Source of the DNA: Sitta carolinensis
Lineage: Eukaryota > Chordata > Aves > Passeriformes > Sittidae
Length of the DNA stretch: 64,000 nucleotides
Assembly (NCBI GenBank): GCA_032173965.1
Contig: CM063285.1
Coordinates: forward strand, 26,323,660-26,387,659
Reading direction: 5' to 3'
Made by a program: the position numbers and the translations under genes. Below are positions 11,035 through 23,317 of the stretch, one piece after another (position 1 is the first letter of the stretch; every line of letters starts with the position of its first letter). A model generated the notes under the pieces. That model had not been told where the DNA came from and made no database searches. It saw only the letters and a program-made list of their open reading frames with translations.

Positions 11035-12574
11035 AAAGTAGCGCATCTTTCTCATGTTGTATTTTTAAAAGAAGAACGAGCCTGAAAGCTCAGAACTTGC
11101 TGTATTTAAAAGAACTTGTGTAAAACTGGCTGCTGAGAAACTGTGCATTGAAAAAGACAAAAATATGACATGAGTTTTGGATCAAACCATATCTAAATAA
11201 GGCTGTACTGCATTATGTCTGATTCTCAGCTATAAGGGAAAGTGTGCTCCATCATGGTAGAGTTATCATAAAAGTGTTACTGCTATAAGAAATGTAGATT
11301 TCCATCAGGACAGAAACAGAGCCTTCCATCAGAACTATAAAGGATTCCACAGCCAGACCAAAATAAAACCCATCCTTTCTTAAAGGGTTATAATATTACA
11401 GTGCTGGATAACACTTCATTTTGAAACTGCATTTTTCTCCTATAGCTTTTCCAATTTAATTTAATTTTTTTAAAAAAGAACAGTGCCATCAAATGTTTTG
11501 TTCCCTTGGATCCCTTACATGTATTTATTCACTGTTGTGTCATCAAAACAAAAAAAATCAATCTTTTGCACAGCTCTAGTTAATATAATGTGCCTACCCT
11601 GACCTTCCAAGAAAGCTGTGCATAAACAGGAAATACAAATTCAATTTATAAACACAATGATGAGATGAAAGAAGGCAATTCTTTAAAATGAACCTAAATA
11701 ATTTTCCCCTGACCTCTCCCCGCACTTCATACAACAAAAAGAGATAAAAAGCAACTTGTTTGATTGCTTCTTGCTGAACTGAATGTGGATACAAAAGCAA
11801 TCACAATAAAGCTGGTCCTCCATTTCAGCATTTATGTAGTATTTGAAAGGAAATACATCTGACTTTTCAGCATTGTATAGATTTGAAGTATTAAAGGGTT
11901 TATGTTATATAAGGCTTTATTAAAGTTTCACAGAAACAATATGACTTTTCTTAAAATTTTTGTCTTTCCTGTGTGGATCTTACGACTTAGACAGACTACA
12001 CAATATGTCAAATAAAACACATGAAGACAGATAAACTACACTTTAAGATTTTGGGGTTTCAGAGATTTGTGTGTAGAACTTAGGCAATGGCAGACTTGCA
12101 TAAAACCTTACATGATCGTATACCTCTCATATTTGTCACTGTACACTCTTTAGCCTCCTGATCACGTAATTGTGTTTTAAGATTCCTCTTTCTTTTAATG
12201 CACAGGATGAATAGCTCTCATTTAATAGAATTCAATAATATCCTATGTTTCTTTTAGCTTTTTGAAGTGTATCTAGTAATTTAATGGAGTCAATTGAAAC
12301 TCAGAAGACAGATTTATTAATTTCTACAGGAATTTTTCTGTTCCAATCAGAAAAATATTACTAGAACTCTTCACAAGCATTATTCAATTGAATTTATGCT
12401 CAGAGTGGTCAGCTGACATAAGTATTATTTAGTTCATTTTATAGAAGTAGCAATGAGTCCTAGGGACATTTTGTAGCCAGAAAAACATACCTCGATGTGA
12501 GCCGTTAGAACTCAGTTTTCCAGTACAGATTCCATATTATGTTCAAATTGCAGCTGCTGTACCATGGAGACTTA
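11035..12574. other. AT-rich non-coding stretch
   Basis: No gene, RNA or repeat family recognised apart from the weak extension of copy A at its left end. Confidence 0.5.
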
Positions 12575-12621
12575 AATATATATACATATATATACATATA
12601 TATATATATATACACACACAC

Positions 12622-12655
<34 letters not shown>

Positions 12656-12659
12656 TGTG
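12575..12659 (+). repeat. Compound microsatellite (TA/TATATACA)n-(CA)n-(GT)4
   Basis: About 37 bp of TATA/TATATACA units run into about 40 bp of CA units with one AAA interruption, then switch to GTGTGTGT at about 12652. The CA-to-GT switch forms a short palindrome around CACGTG. Alternating purine-pyrimidine DNA of this type can adopt Z-DNA or cruciform structure. The minus-strand reading frame across it is only a translated microsatellite. Confidence 0.95.
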
Positions 12660-12660
12660 T

Positions 12661-13138
12661 GGCTATAGAGTTCTCAGAAAATGAGAAAGACATGAAATGA
12701 AAAATCACTTCATTGCATGATGTTAGCTTTCACTTTTATCACAGCAAAATCTATCAGAAGTCAGTTACAATAATGAGCCCAGCTGCAATCCCTAGCATAC
12801 CTTTTTCTTAACCTATAGATTCCTAAAAAGTAAAAACTCATCTGATTGCAATGGCATCCAAATCTTTGTAAGTTTTCATGCTTCTTAGACTCTTTCCAAA
12901 TATCTCTTGATTATGTTCAGAGACAAAACATGGGATAGCTCATTTTAGTCTTTCTTACGTCTCATTTGACCAGATTATTAACTACATTTTTTAAACAATT
13001 GATTATTTTCTTTTATCTTCACCGATGTCCTGTATATAAAGAGGCTATTTTGCCAATGGTTTTTATAATAGTTCTGACTGACAAAATTAGGATATGGGAA
13101 GTTAGGATTCATGTAAGGAAAGCAAGCTCTAATCATTA
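12661..13138. other. AT-rich non-coding stretch
   Basis: No feature recognised between the microsatellite and the CR1 3' end. Confidence 0.5.
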
Positions 13139-13240
13139 TAGAACCATAAAGTCATAAAATGTTTTGGGTTGGAAGAGACTTTAAAGATCCTCTAGTTCTA
13201 TCTGTCTGACAAAACCCTGTCCCTGCTAAAGTGACACCTT
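13139..13240 (-). mobile_element. CR1 LINE 3' fragment, minus strand
   Basis: The sequence around 13150-13190, with a GGGTTGGAAGAGAC-type block followed by TTAAAGATC and then a CTAGTTC motif, is the reverse complement of the standard CR1 3' end. The CR1 3' terminus is therefore at the left (about 13139). Similarity fades near 13240, so only about 100 bp remain of a 5'-truncated copy. The copy is diverged and carries no coding capacity. Confidence 0.78.
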
Positions 13241-13580
13241 TTCACTTTATTTTTTCCAATTACAGTGCTGCTGTCTCTTTTTTTCACTTTTGCTGACTAC
13301 TATTTCTTTCTGTGCTTTCTACTTATGCATTTCCAGGCCTCCAAACAAGATGTGCATCCCATGTCCAGCACCAGCAGAACATCAGCTCCTTTCTCCAGAG
13401 CTGCCTGTCCCTCTTTCAAGATTTTCCCCACTATCCATGTTCACAGGTCCTCCCTTTCAGTTTTTGCAGGCTCAATGCTTCTCTTCCCTTGTGCCTAATT
13501 GCTTTGTTTCTGCAGATTACTCTGTTGCTCAAGTTGTTGTCACTTAACAATGCCCATTTCCAGTTACCCCAATGTCTGTA
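13241..13580. other. Low-stop stretch, unassigned
   Basis: Three overlapping + strand frames (265-based, 290-based and 312-based starts near 13265, 13290 and 13312) stay open together because the sequence is pyrimidine-rich. None resembles a known protein, and three frames open at once argue against coding. It could be the unrecognised interior of a repeat bounded by the CR1 fragment and copy B. Confidence 0.4.
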
Positions 13581-13633
13581 AAGCAGCTGCTTGAGACATA
13601 GGTGATTTCAAAAATTAACTCATATTTCACTTA
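13581..13633 (+). repeat. Copy B of an unidentified local repeat
   Basis: This is the partner of 10979-11031, with about 46 of 52 matching positions in the same orientation. A similar TCTCAT...TTGT...ATTT word order follows in both, suggesting an original element longer than 52 bp. Confidence 0.65.
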
Positions 13634-15588
13634 ATGCTCCAGAGAGTCTCATTTTGTGATTTCTATGCAAGTTCCTCACCCAGTGAGGAAATAACCAGAG
13701 CTGTTCAGCATTGAGCCTGGTGCCTTTTCTAGCATCATTCTGAGGCAAGCTTAGCATAAAAAAAAAAGAACTCCTCTGGAAAACATTATGATTCCTATAT
13801 GAAATTTATTTTTTATTCCTATATGAAATTTTCTTTTTAATGACATAGCAAATAGACAACTTCCAACAGATTTCACTGTGACAGAAAAAAGCACATATTG
13901 TAATATTTTTTTCCCCTAGTGTTAGCCAGTCAACAGTTTTTTATTTGTATCATTTTCTTAGAAATAACTAAACCACCTTGGCTAGTAAAATTCAAATAAT
14001 TTCACTTTGAAACACACACTCAACACAAGAAATTTCAATCTGGCTGCTTAGCTTGGCAAAGTCTTAAGTGCCTGAACACAAAATCTTGTAGTTGATGGTG
14101 CTGGATCCTTACAGTGTTATAATCTGTGAGGGAAATAGTCTCTTTATCTCTGATTTAATTTGATTCTCCTCTAACTCTTTGGTTATTCTTAACTGCTTAA
14201 AGAAAATGCTGATATACTGAAACATATGTTAAATTATGAAGGGTTTTTTTCCCCATTTTCAAGACAGTTTTGTCATACAGACTAGTGGGCAGCCCATGCA
14301 AAAAAGCTTAGACTTCACCTACTGAAGCAGAATTTGACAAATGTTTCCCAACACTGGTACGATTTTGGTAGGATTTTCCTTTTATTCATATTGAGACAAG
14401 GAAATATGATTTCTCCCTTTTTCCTTCTTTCCCCTTCTTCTTAAAAATCCTTGCTACAACTGTTCAAATTGATAAGTACATATAATAGTCTTGAGTAAAA
14501 ATCTGATGCTCTCTACTTTTCTGTAACATTGTCTAGGTGATGAAACTAACCTAGATTTGATAGTATAAGACATAAGTATCTCTTGTATATAAATATACAA
14601 TTCTTGAATGCTCAGATAATTCTCATTATTTACACTCCTGTTTCTAAATCCACAGTTGTCATTCAAAGCCTGTTTATTACTCATGGTATAGTTACATGCC
14701 ATATACCAAAAATATTCAGAAGAAAAAGCTTGTGAACATGGTTGGATATAGATAGTCCCTTAATCTCCTGCAGCTAAGGGATCTGAACTCTCTCTGCAAC
14801 TCAGACTCCAAAATGCTTTATACCTGTTGCTGTTCCAAAGCATCTGGGTGGTAAATTTTATTTGAGCATAAAACTGAATGCTACAAATTCTAGAGAATAT
14901 ATCTCTATATATCATCATACATCTATTACAGAAAGCCCAAGCTCCTCATAGAATCTTAGCATATCTCTTTTGGAAGATTCATCTTTTATATGTCATGGAA
15001 ATAGAAATGAAAAGAATTTCTGCAAATTCATAAGAATCGAGAGATCTCCACAGCAATGGTGGTAGCAAACCCTTGAAGTTGTCCTTGGGAGCAACATAAT
15101 TGCCTGCACACAAAGAAGTAATGGTTAGAGAAAGTTTAAATCCCTTCTGACTATACCTGATTATGTTAAAACAAAACAGTTACAGGCTTGGAAAAAATGT
15201 TTGTTAAAACTCTAGAAAGGAAGAGGTCTTATTTAATTCAAGTACTTGATGCAAAGGCAGAATAATAAAATTGTAAATGCTATGAGCTTCTGTTTAGAAA
15301 AATAGAAGCATGGTCTGAGTTGAGAAAATATCAGTCTACACATACAACAGTCCAAATTTTAAAATTAAAACATATGCAAATAAAATAGAAATGGGCATAG
15401 TTATTTTGTATAATATAACAGTTTAAAAATAAGCTGAAAGAAAGGTACTAATGGCAGAACTACACTTTAATAGGAGTAACCTTATTAAAAAGTATTTGGA
15501 TATGTCCATAGTATTCTTAGAATCAAATTAACTTTCCAGGTGCTATTAAATCTTTTAGGAAACCCATGTTTCAGTTTGATTCAGCAAT
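13634..15588. other. AT-rich non-coding stretch
   Basis: It contains a 17-bp exact direct repeat (13791-13807 and 13815-13831, period 24). No gene or repeat family was recognised. Confidence 0.5.
13791..13831 (+). repeat. Short direct repeat, 17 bp exact, period 24
   Basis: ATTCCTATATGAAATTT occurs at 13791-13807 and again at 13815-13831. This is a small local duplication, probably replication slippage. Confidence 0.85.
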
Positions 15589-15607
15589 GGGGGGGGGGGG
15601 GGGGGGG
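15589..15607 (+). repeat. Poly(G) run, 19 bases
   Basis: Nineteen G in a row, followed by A and GGG. Such runs are unusual in AT-rich bird DNA, can form G-quadruplexes and are often miscounted in sequencing. No promoter or gene is visible beside it. Confidence 0.9.
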
Positions 15608-17989
15608 AGGGCAGTTTTGATGAATGCTCTGTGGAAAGATACATTTTGGAAATATATCCCTAAACTCAGTGATCATACACACATTCTGCGTACCAGAAAA
15701 GACTGCTGACAAACTAATTCCAGCGCTCTTACAAGATCTTCTGAAGCCTGACTTAAACAAGTTGTATCTTCAGATTCTGTGCTACACTGTGACAGTCATA
15801 CATGTGTTGCAGAATCCCAAGATAAGTATTCTCACTACGTGCATTATCATAAATTTGTTTATCTGTTTTAACCTTATCTCAAATTTACAATTATAAGAAG
15901 TAATTTGACTTAAAAATGAATTTCAATTATTTCTTCGATAGTCTATTTCCCTCTCATTCCCATGTGTGCTGCACTCTGAGTACAGTCTTTAAAGAGAGCT
16001 GTATATTAGTAATTATTTAGAAGTGTCCATAAAGCAAAATCTGATTTAAGCATGGTTAGATTACCATAATTGTCAAAGCTATTAGAGAACTATCAGTTAG
16101 AAACTTAACTTTGAGTCAAGAAGATGAAATTTTGCCATGTCAAAATAAGATGAAGTTTGATGGGTCATTATGCAGTAAAGATAATTTTTAAAAATTTTTC
16201 TAGAAAAAAAAATAATCTCACAATTGATCTAATTGGAATAAAAAATGGTAATTAAGGTGATTGTAACACTATAAATCAATATCATCAGTGTGTTGATAAC
16301 AGTGGTGATTTGTTGGAGCTGTTTCAGACATCTGGGTGATGCATATGTTTACATCTGTAATGGGAGTGTGCAGTATTTATTACTGAATGAACCTAATTAT
16401 CAAAATTAAATGCTACCCAGATGTCTTCCACTTTCCTGAATATTTTTAAATTGATTTTTTTAAAATTAAAAAATAAACTCTTTGTCATTCTTTTTCTAGC
16501 AGTTTTGTAAACAATTCAGTGATAAAAATTAGTTTAGTTTAAGTATTTTATAGAAAATAAGCAGCCTGTTTCAAGAGTAGTAATAATTAAAAGAAGCAAT
16601 AGACAAAAAGAAACAAATACAAATAAGTATCTGCTAGAGTGATGTGGACAACAAATTCTCTGTAAGTCCCCGGCCAAGACAGACATGTATTGCAATGACT
16701 GTGAAAGTGAAAACAGTCCTGACCAGGTAGATAAAGAGAGGCAAGCATTTCTTTCAAATAAAAGGTTCTTCATCAAGCAGATGTCAGCTGGAACAGAAAG
16801 AGAATCCATCAACTCTCTACCTCAAGATCAAGATTGAAAAAAACAGTTTCTGTTTGTTCAATTATACTCACCACTGGATTTCTTTAGGATTTCTTTTGTA
16901 CTGCTGGAAATGTTGAAGTCTATATTAACCTTCAGAGTATAAGGTTTTGTCTAAAAAGTAGGATGGTCAAAGGACCCACTTGACAATCTCTTTTTAGAAA
17001 TAAAGGTTTGGAGAAATCACTCAGGTCACATTTGGTGGCTGACGTAGTCTGAATAACAATTACTGCTTACAGAGAGAGGAAAAGCAAAATATTCTATTTT
17101 GATTCAGAATGTAGGGGTTCATTCAACATATAATACTATTACTAGTTATTATATATTATATATTACTAATATAGATGTCAAAAGAAAATATCTGAAATCT
17201 CATATTGGAAGCTCAGATCTCTTTTCTCCAAAAATCTTCATGTACATAATAAAGCTGTGTCATATGTGCGCTGGGGTTGGCATTTCCTGGAAATTATTAG
17301 ATGTTTTGTCATATGTAGCAGTTTGCTAATTAGTCCCTTAGGTTCAGGTCGCCTTCTCAGGCCCATGGAAGAACTACTGAAGTTTTCATATACCCTCTGT
17401 AGATGTTTATCTTGCACAGAACTAGGCTGGGGAAAAACTTACCTGTAAGCTTTGAACACAAAAACATGCTAATAGTTTAAGTACAGGAAAACAGACTTTT
17501 AGTCCAACCACTCCACTCCTCTTTCTGCACTCCAAAATTTCATCCTAAGCTGTAAAATGGTGCAAGTAGTATTTAGAAAGTCTATCATTCAGTCCGTTAA
17601 GTATATATAAAGCTGAGTTGTACACAGGATTACTATGAATGAGACGAAGGTAGAGGCAGAATGAATGTGAAAGAAGGTCTCATAAAACAGTATTTTATGC
17701 TGAAAATCTTATACACAGTGCAATTTATCCTAAACAAGTGTATACTGTAATTTTCTAATCTCTCAAAGAAAAATAATTCTAATATTTTTAATGTGACTGA
17801 ACTTTGTTTTTTCTGTCATGGTTCTAAGCCAAAAGTTAAGGAAAGGTTTTGAGGAAGACATGTAGACACCTTTTTCTTTATTTTAAAACGAATTAAGCAA
17901 TCCATTATTGCATAGCACAACTAGAAATGGATCCCAACTTAGAAATTCCTACAAAAATATATTACCTTCAAGAGCAAACTACTCTTGTC
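15608..17989. other. AT-rich non-coding stretch
   Basis: Short chance frames only (for example 15624-15896 and the minus 16534-16812 frame with one hydrophobic stretch). An AT-only cluster lies near 17130-17175. No family recognised. Confidence 0.5.
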
Positions 17990-18478
17990 AAAATCACAAA
18001 ATTGTTAGAGTTGGAATGATCTCTGGAGATAATCTAGTCCAACTCCCCCTCCCTAGGCAGGGTCACCTAGAGTAGGTGACACAAAAATGCATCCAGGTGT
18101 GTTTGGAATGTTTCTGGAGAAGGGAAACTCCAGGACCTCCCTGGGCAGCCTGTTCCAGTGCTCTGCCATCCTCAATGCAAAGAAGTTCTTCCTCATGTTG
18201 AGGTGAAAATTCTTGTGTTTTAGTTTACAGCCATTGCTCTTTGTCCTGTTGCTGGGCACCACTCAAAAGAATCTTGGCACCCCCTTTGAGATATTTATTT
18301 TCATTTATTGAGATTCTCTTTTAGTCTTCTGTTCTCTAGATGAAATAGGCCCAGCTCTCAGAGGTCTACTCATAACAGGGTTGCCCCACACTCCTGATGC
18401 TCCTTGGTGGACCCTCGGCACTAGCTCCTTGTGCTTCTTGTATTCAGGAGCTCAGAACTTGACGCAAAGACTTTAATA
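17990..18478 (-). mobile_element. CR1 LINE fragment, 5'-truncated, minus strand
   Basis: The left end at about 17990 (GTTAGAGTTGGAATGATCT) is the reverse complement of the CR1 3' end. Further right come the conserved CR1 blocks CTGGGCAGCCTGTTCCAGTG (18142-18161), AAGAAGTTCTTCCTCATGTTG and TTGTGCTTCTTGTATTCAGG. The minus frame 18053-18262 contains an HWNRLPREV motif, which is typical of the CR1 reverse-transcriptase C-terminal region. About 490 bp of the 3' part remain, with the 5' end lost, as usual for CR1. It lies about 1.1 kb from a CR1 copy in the opposite orientation. Confidence 0.93.
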
Positions 18479-19554
18479 TTCAAGAATCAGCAAGAGCCAA
18501 AAAAGAACTGTGTTTGCAAAATTCATTGAAAGCTTTTCTAACATCTAGTATAAAAAAAAATTCTTCACTTTCATTTCTTGTACTATTTCCCTTATTTAAA
18601 ATTTCTGGCATATTGCTATTTTAAAATAATTTTATTAATAATTCCTTTATTAGTTAAGTTTAACTTTTGAGATTTGCGAGATTAAAGGAACTGTCACGAT
18701 TTTTCTTATATTTGGCAGGCAAAATTTTCTTAATGAGTTTTGCTTTATCTATAAGTGAGAGAAAGTTGTCATCATGTTCTCATTAGGTACCTTTATACAT
18801 CATAGAGAAAATTCAGAGGATAGAAATTAGTGTAAATGTTTCTTTTCAGGGACAGCTTGCTTAGCAATGCCTATAAATAAAGAATCTAGAACATAATCCT
18901 GATAACCAGCATTTGTATTTTATTTGGAACTGGTGCTCTCAAATATTGCTGGTATAATACTAAAGGAAAAAAAAAACATATTTCCTTTTTTCTTTTTTAT
19001 ATCACTCCATACTTTTAACCATTTTCCATTTCAACAATACAATACATAATCTCTTCTTTGCAATGTCAGATGCAAAGAAACTGTCTACTGTGTGTACTCC
19101 ATATATAAGAAAAAGGCTGTGTGGGTATGCAATGAGGTAACTATACTGAATTTTGAGTAGGACCTGTACTACAGAGTTTGATGGTATGAAATCTGAGTAA
19201 TGAGACTGAGATATGCTGAAGCAAGTGGACTACCAGTAGGTAACATTTTTTGTCATCATGCAGTGCTTAGGTACTGGTTAACCATAGTGTATTCTGGACA
19301 AGAGCTAGATTTATCAAAGAAATTAGTATGTCTTCCTCCTGTCAGACCTTGATATCGGATCCCTACTGAGTGCACTCTCAATCTGATATCAAGAAGTTAT
19401 GCATTTCTGGCTGCCGTGCAGTGAGTTGCTCAGCTCATCCAGACTTGGAAACACACTGCAATTATATATAGTGACAAAGAAAAAGGTGTGTAGATTTATG
19501 TGCTTCCCCATTCCATCCCATGATGATCAGCAACGTCATGTGATTATAAGAGAT
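18479..19554. other. AT-rich spacer between two inverted CR1 copies
   Basis: No gene or other repeat recognised. In an RNA that crossed both CR1 copies this stretch would form the loop of a long hairpin. Confidence 0.5.
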
Positions 19555-20328
19555 GTAATCCACTTCAGGAGGAAAAGGGCAAATGTCCACCTGGGACAGG
19601 ACAGCCTTGGTATACATGCAGACTGGAAGATGAAAGACTGGAGAGCAGCACTGTGGAAAAGGAGCTGGTGATACTAGTCAATGGCAAGCTGAATATGAGT
19701 CCATAGTGTGCCTTGGTAGCCAAAAATGCCAACTGTGTCCTGGATACATGAGGCCCAGCATGGCCAGCTGGGCAAGGGAGGGGATTGTCCCCCTCTGCTC
19801 TGCTCTGCTCTGCTCTGTGCAGTCTTCTTTTGAGTATTGTGTGCACTTTGGGCTCCATAATATAAGAATGATCCAAGGTTACTAGAGAGTGTCTAGAGGA
19901 GGGCAAGGAAGATGGCAAAGGGCCTTGAGAGGAATCTGTATGAGGAGTGGCGGAGATCACTTGGTCTGTTCAGCCTGGAGGAGACGGAGGGGAGCCCTCA
20001 TTGTGGTCTCAGCTTCCTCTTGAGGGGAAGAGGAGGGCAGGCACTGATCTCTGCTCTGTGGTGACCAGTGACTGGACCCGAGGGAATTGCCTGAAGCTCT
20101 GTCAGGGGAGGTTGAGGTTGGATATTAAGAAAAAGTTCTTCTCCCAGAGTGGAGTTGAATGCTAGAACAGGCTCCCCAGGGAAGTGGTGATGGCACCAAG
20201 CTTGCATGAGTTCAGTGAGCTTTTGGACAATGTTCTCAGGCACATGGTGTGTTTTTTGGGGCTGTCCTGTGCAGGGCCAGAAGTTGGACTCAGGTGATCC
20301 TTCTGACTCAGGATATTCTGTGATTCTA
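19555..20328 (+). mobile_element. CR1 LINE fragment, 5'-truncated, plus strand
   Basis: About 770 bp of the CR1 3' part, starting near 19555 (approximate) and ending at the typical 3' terminus ATTCTGTGATTCT (20316-20328). Conserved CR1 blocks include a GCCAACTGTGTCCTGG motif (19726-19741), CTCTGCTCTGCTCTG (19792 onward) and TTCAGCCTGGAGGAGA near 19970. The + frame to 20165 carries a DWTRGN...RLRLDIKKKFF pattern, which matches the end of the CR1 reverse-transcriptase frame. Several stops and shifts show it is dead. Confidence 0.93.
19795..19819 (+). repeat. (CTCTG)n short tandem repeat inside CR1
   Basis: Several CTCTG units follow one another at a site where the CR1 consensus has a CTACTCTGCTCT-type word. 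This local expansion arose after insertion. Confidence 0.75.
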
Positions 20329-22949
20329 CCCAAAATGACATTAGTACTAAGAAGGAATGGTTCAGCTTTATATTTTTCATACTATTAAATATCTATAAAA
20401 ATATACATATATAAGAAAACCAGTTCATGACATAATGCATTTAATTTATTTTATATTTGTATTTCATTCAGCATGGACAAGCAGGCTGACAGTATGGAAC
20501 CCTTCTTGGTTTTGGATGCATGACACAATCCTGCACCTGAATACTTAAATGAACCAATTCAAAAGCATAAGTAAAAATTTTATTCTTCTGATTATACACT
20601 GTATTTTCTTCCTCTTTGAATGCCCATTTCATTTGTTCTTTCATACTTTTTAATAGTATATTCAAATACTCAATTATCAACTTCATGTGGAAACATGATT
20701 ACCAATCAGCTCCCAGAGGTTCTTCTTGGTAGTCAATTCTTTATTTAAACAGTCTTCTGTATGCCCTAAAAAAACAAACAAAAATTGAAAAAGACCTAAA
20801 ATATCTGTATATAAATTTTCTTTGCTCTGAAAAGGGATAATCTTATCATCTTTTTTTTGTTATGTTTTTTGGGGGACTTTGTGATGTAAATGGTTTTATC
20901 AGATATCAAGGAATATGCATGTCTCACAGAATTGCAGAAATGCTCTTTGTTATAGAAGGAGAAAAGAAAAAAAGTGAGGAAGTTCTAGAGACAGCTCAAT
21001 GATAGCAATCTGGTATGTTAATGCAGATTGTGCATTAACAATAGTTAATACAGTGTGACAAGACAGATACTTGTTGGCTTCTTGTAGACTGATCTGTGTT
21101 ATCTTGCCTGGAATCAGAGCCTTTGGTCCTCCTTTGCATACTGCCTTTGTCCCATGAATCAATCATTGTTACACACACTTTCGCTGATAGAAAATTTCAC
21201 ACATTAATCCAAGTAAAAATAGAATTACAAATATTATTATCAACAAATGTTGTTGTGAGAAAATATTTTCACAGATTTAAAAACAGTAGAGGTGCTGCAA
21301 TGAACAATTAAGAAAAAAATATATTAGCACAAAAAATAAAATTAATCTTTTTGCAAGAAGAAAAACGTTCATAATGGCTTTCACAAACATATTCACTCTT
21401 ATAAGGATCAAGTTATATCCTAGGCTGCATTTACACAGTCCGCAGAGACCTGCAAAGTTATGATCCATACTATTGAAAGGGCTTTTTATCTTTCTTTCAA
21501 TTTTTCAAATGAGGACTTTAATAACTGTGGTATTTCTGAAAAAGGAGAACCACTCCAAATAAGCATATTCATAAGGAAGGATACAAGGATCTCATTAGTC
21601 TTCTTCTTTAGTACAATTGTCACTTGATAGGAAAAGCAACACACAGGACATAATCCTGCCCTTTTTTATTAGAGACAAATTCCCTGTTAAAAATAATCAG
21701 TTTCATTAATTAATAGTTTCCATCTGAAGAAAGAGAGACTAATATTTCTGTGAGAAAAAAAAAATCAACATGTATTTCAATCATGTAGACTACTTACATA
21801 CAGCCATTTCTAGATAAAAAGGTACGTTGAATAAGACGGTTTCACTGCAGTCATATCCCAGTTTCTTTGTCTTCTTCTTAGGCACTGAAATGTAAATAAA
21901 AACTTATCATTTAAATTACAACTGCTGCCTCCTCCTCCCCCTTATTTCCTCCTTTCAATTTTCGGTTTTGACTGTAATGCTCTAAGAGCATCACTTAAAC
22001 TAATTGCAATTTTTGCTTTTGCTTCACCCATCCTTTTCACTTCACCACTTTGTGCCTTCACATAAAGGAAAGGTGACCAACTTCCTCTGAAGGTGATGCT
22101 AATGCAGTTCAATAAACAGCAGAGAGAACAGGGTGACCTGAAATGGTGCAAGCCATATCAGAAAGGTATTTCATTTTTTTCTATTATGAAAATGAGATTC
22201 TCCTTTAAGTGTGGTTATTGAGGTGCAGAAACATAATGTAAAGTAACATAGACTTAAGCAAGATGACCTCATTCATCATCCTGGGGTCAGCTAAAGATGT
22301 TGGAAGCATTCTGGGAACTGGTTAAAGAAAAAAAATCAGGGAAAAAATTTCTTATTCTCTTTGGGATTGACCCTTTAAACTACAGCATACTGCTGAAGGA
22401 AGAGCAAAGCCTTTACATTAGCTTTCAGCATTAAGCATTTGCACAGCACCTGTGCAGAGAGCCAGTTGTAGCTTGAAGAAATATTTAACAGAGTTCAGCA
22501 GTACAGAGTGAAACACTACGCATGCTCTGATATCATAATTGGTGAAGAAGAGGAAAAGTGGACATCACAGCAGGCAGAAAAGGTGATTTGCTGGGCTTAG
22601 GATAAAAATAATAAATTTCTACTGGAGCACAGCTGCTTGGCTGCAATGAACCTTATGCAAACAATTCAAATAGCCAGTGTTTTTAGAGGTTTAGTTACTC
22701 CTCCAGCTAGCCAAAATTATTCAAATGTGCTTAAGAACTGTGTTTACAAGGAATTGATGAGGGGGCAGACAAGACACCAGCCGCTAACACAGAAATGTGC
22801 CTACGGGTTCAGAGCAAACAGTGCCTCTCACAACTGCTCCCTGCCTCTGACCATATGGTGTTCATCTGTTCATCTCCCCAACCATTCATTTGAACTAGGT
22901 TGTTGAACTGAGCCAAATAAGCTTCCCAGGGAGTTTTCTCACAAAGATG
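20329..22949. other. AT-rich non-coding stretch
   Basis: No gene, RNA or repeat family was recognised. Frames are short and not protein-like. Confidence 0.5.
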
Positions 22950-23315
22950 CAGGGGAGGAGGGTTGTGTTAGCTGAGCTGAGCCAATCCAACCTCTCCTCT
23001 CCAGGTCTTTATGAATAAAAACAAGATGGAAAACTTGCAAACACTCTGCACCAGTCATCATCTCCACTGGCCCAATCCCTAACCCAGACAGTTGTCTTCT
23101 AAAGTCCCTATAATTTCCTTCTCAAAGATATTGTTTAATTGGCCAGCCTCCTGAGTGCCTGTTTTTGTCAAAAAATTTCAAATTACACAAACTTCCCAGC
23201 CTTCTCTATTCCTGGAAAACCTGTTGATCTGGGACAGTTACTTCATGTCTTCCCTTCATTTTATTGAACTAGACAGAGTTCTGTAGTTTGGAGTTGTACT
23301 CAAAGATATCATTCC
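22950..23315 (-). other. Decayed minus-strand frame downstream of the coiled-coil-like remnant
   Basis: One minus frame through about 22960-23260 has few stops (only a handful in about 100 codons) and mixed, protein-like composition with Trp, Gly and Arg. It follows the coiled-coil-like frame at 23318-23560 in the same orientation but in a different register. If both belong together, this is an old retrotransposon or pseudogene coding region broken by stops and frameshifts. I do not recognise it. Confidence 0.2.
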
Positions 23316-23317
23316 TA

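Noticed and set aside
18053..18262. Minus frame with HWNRLPREV-type motif taken as a host gene
   Set aside because: The motif and surrounding DNA are the CR1 reverse-transcriptase C-terminal region, so it is transposon-derived.
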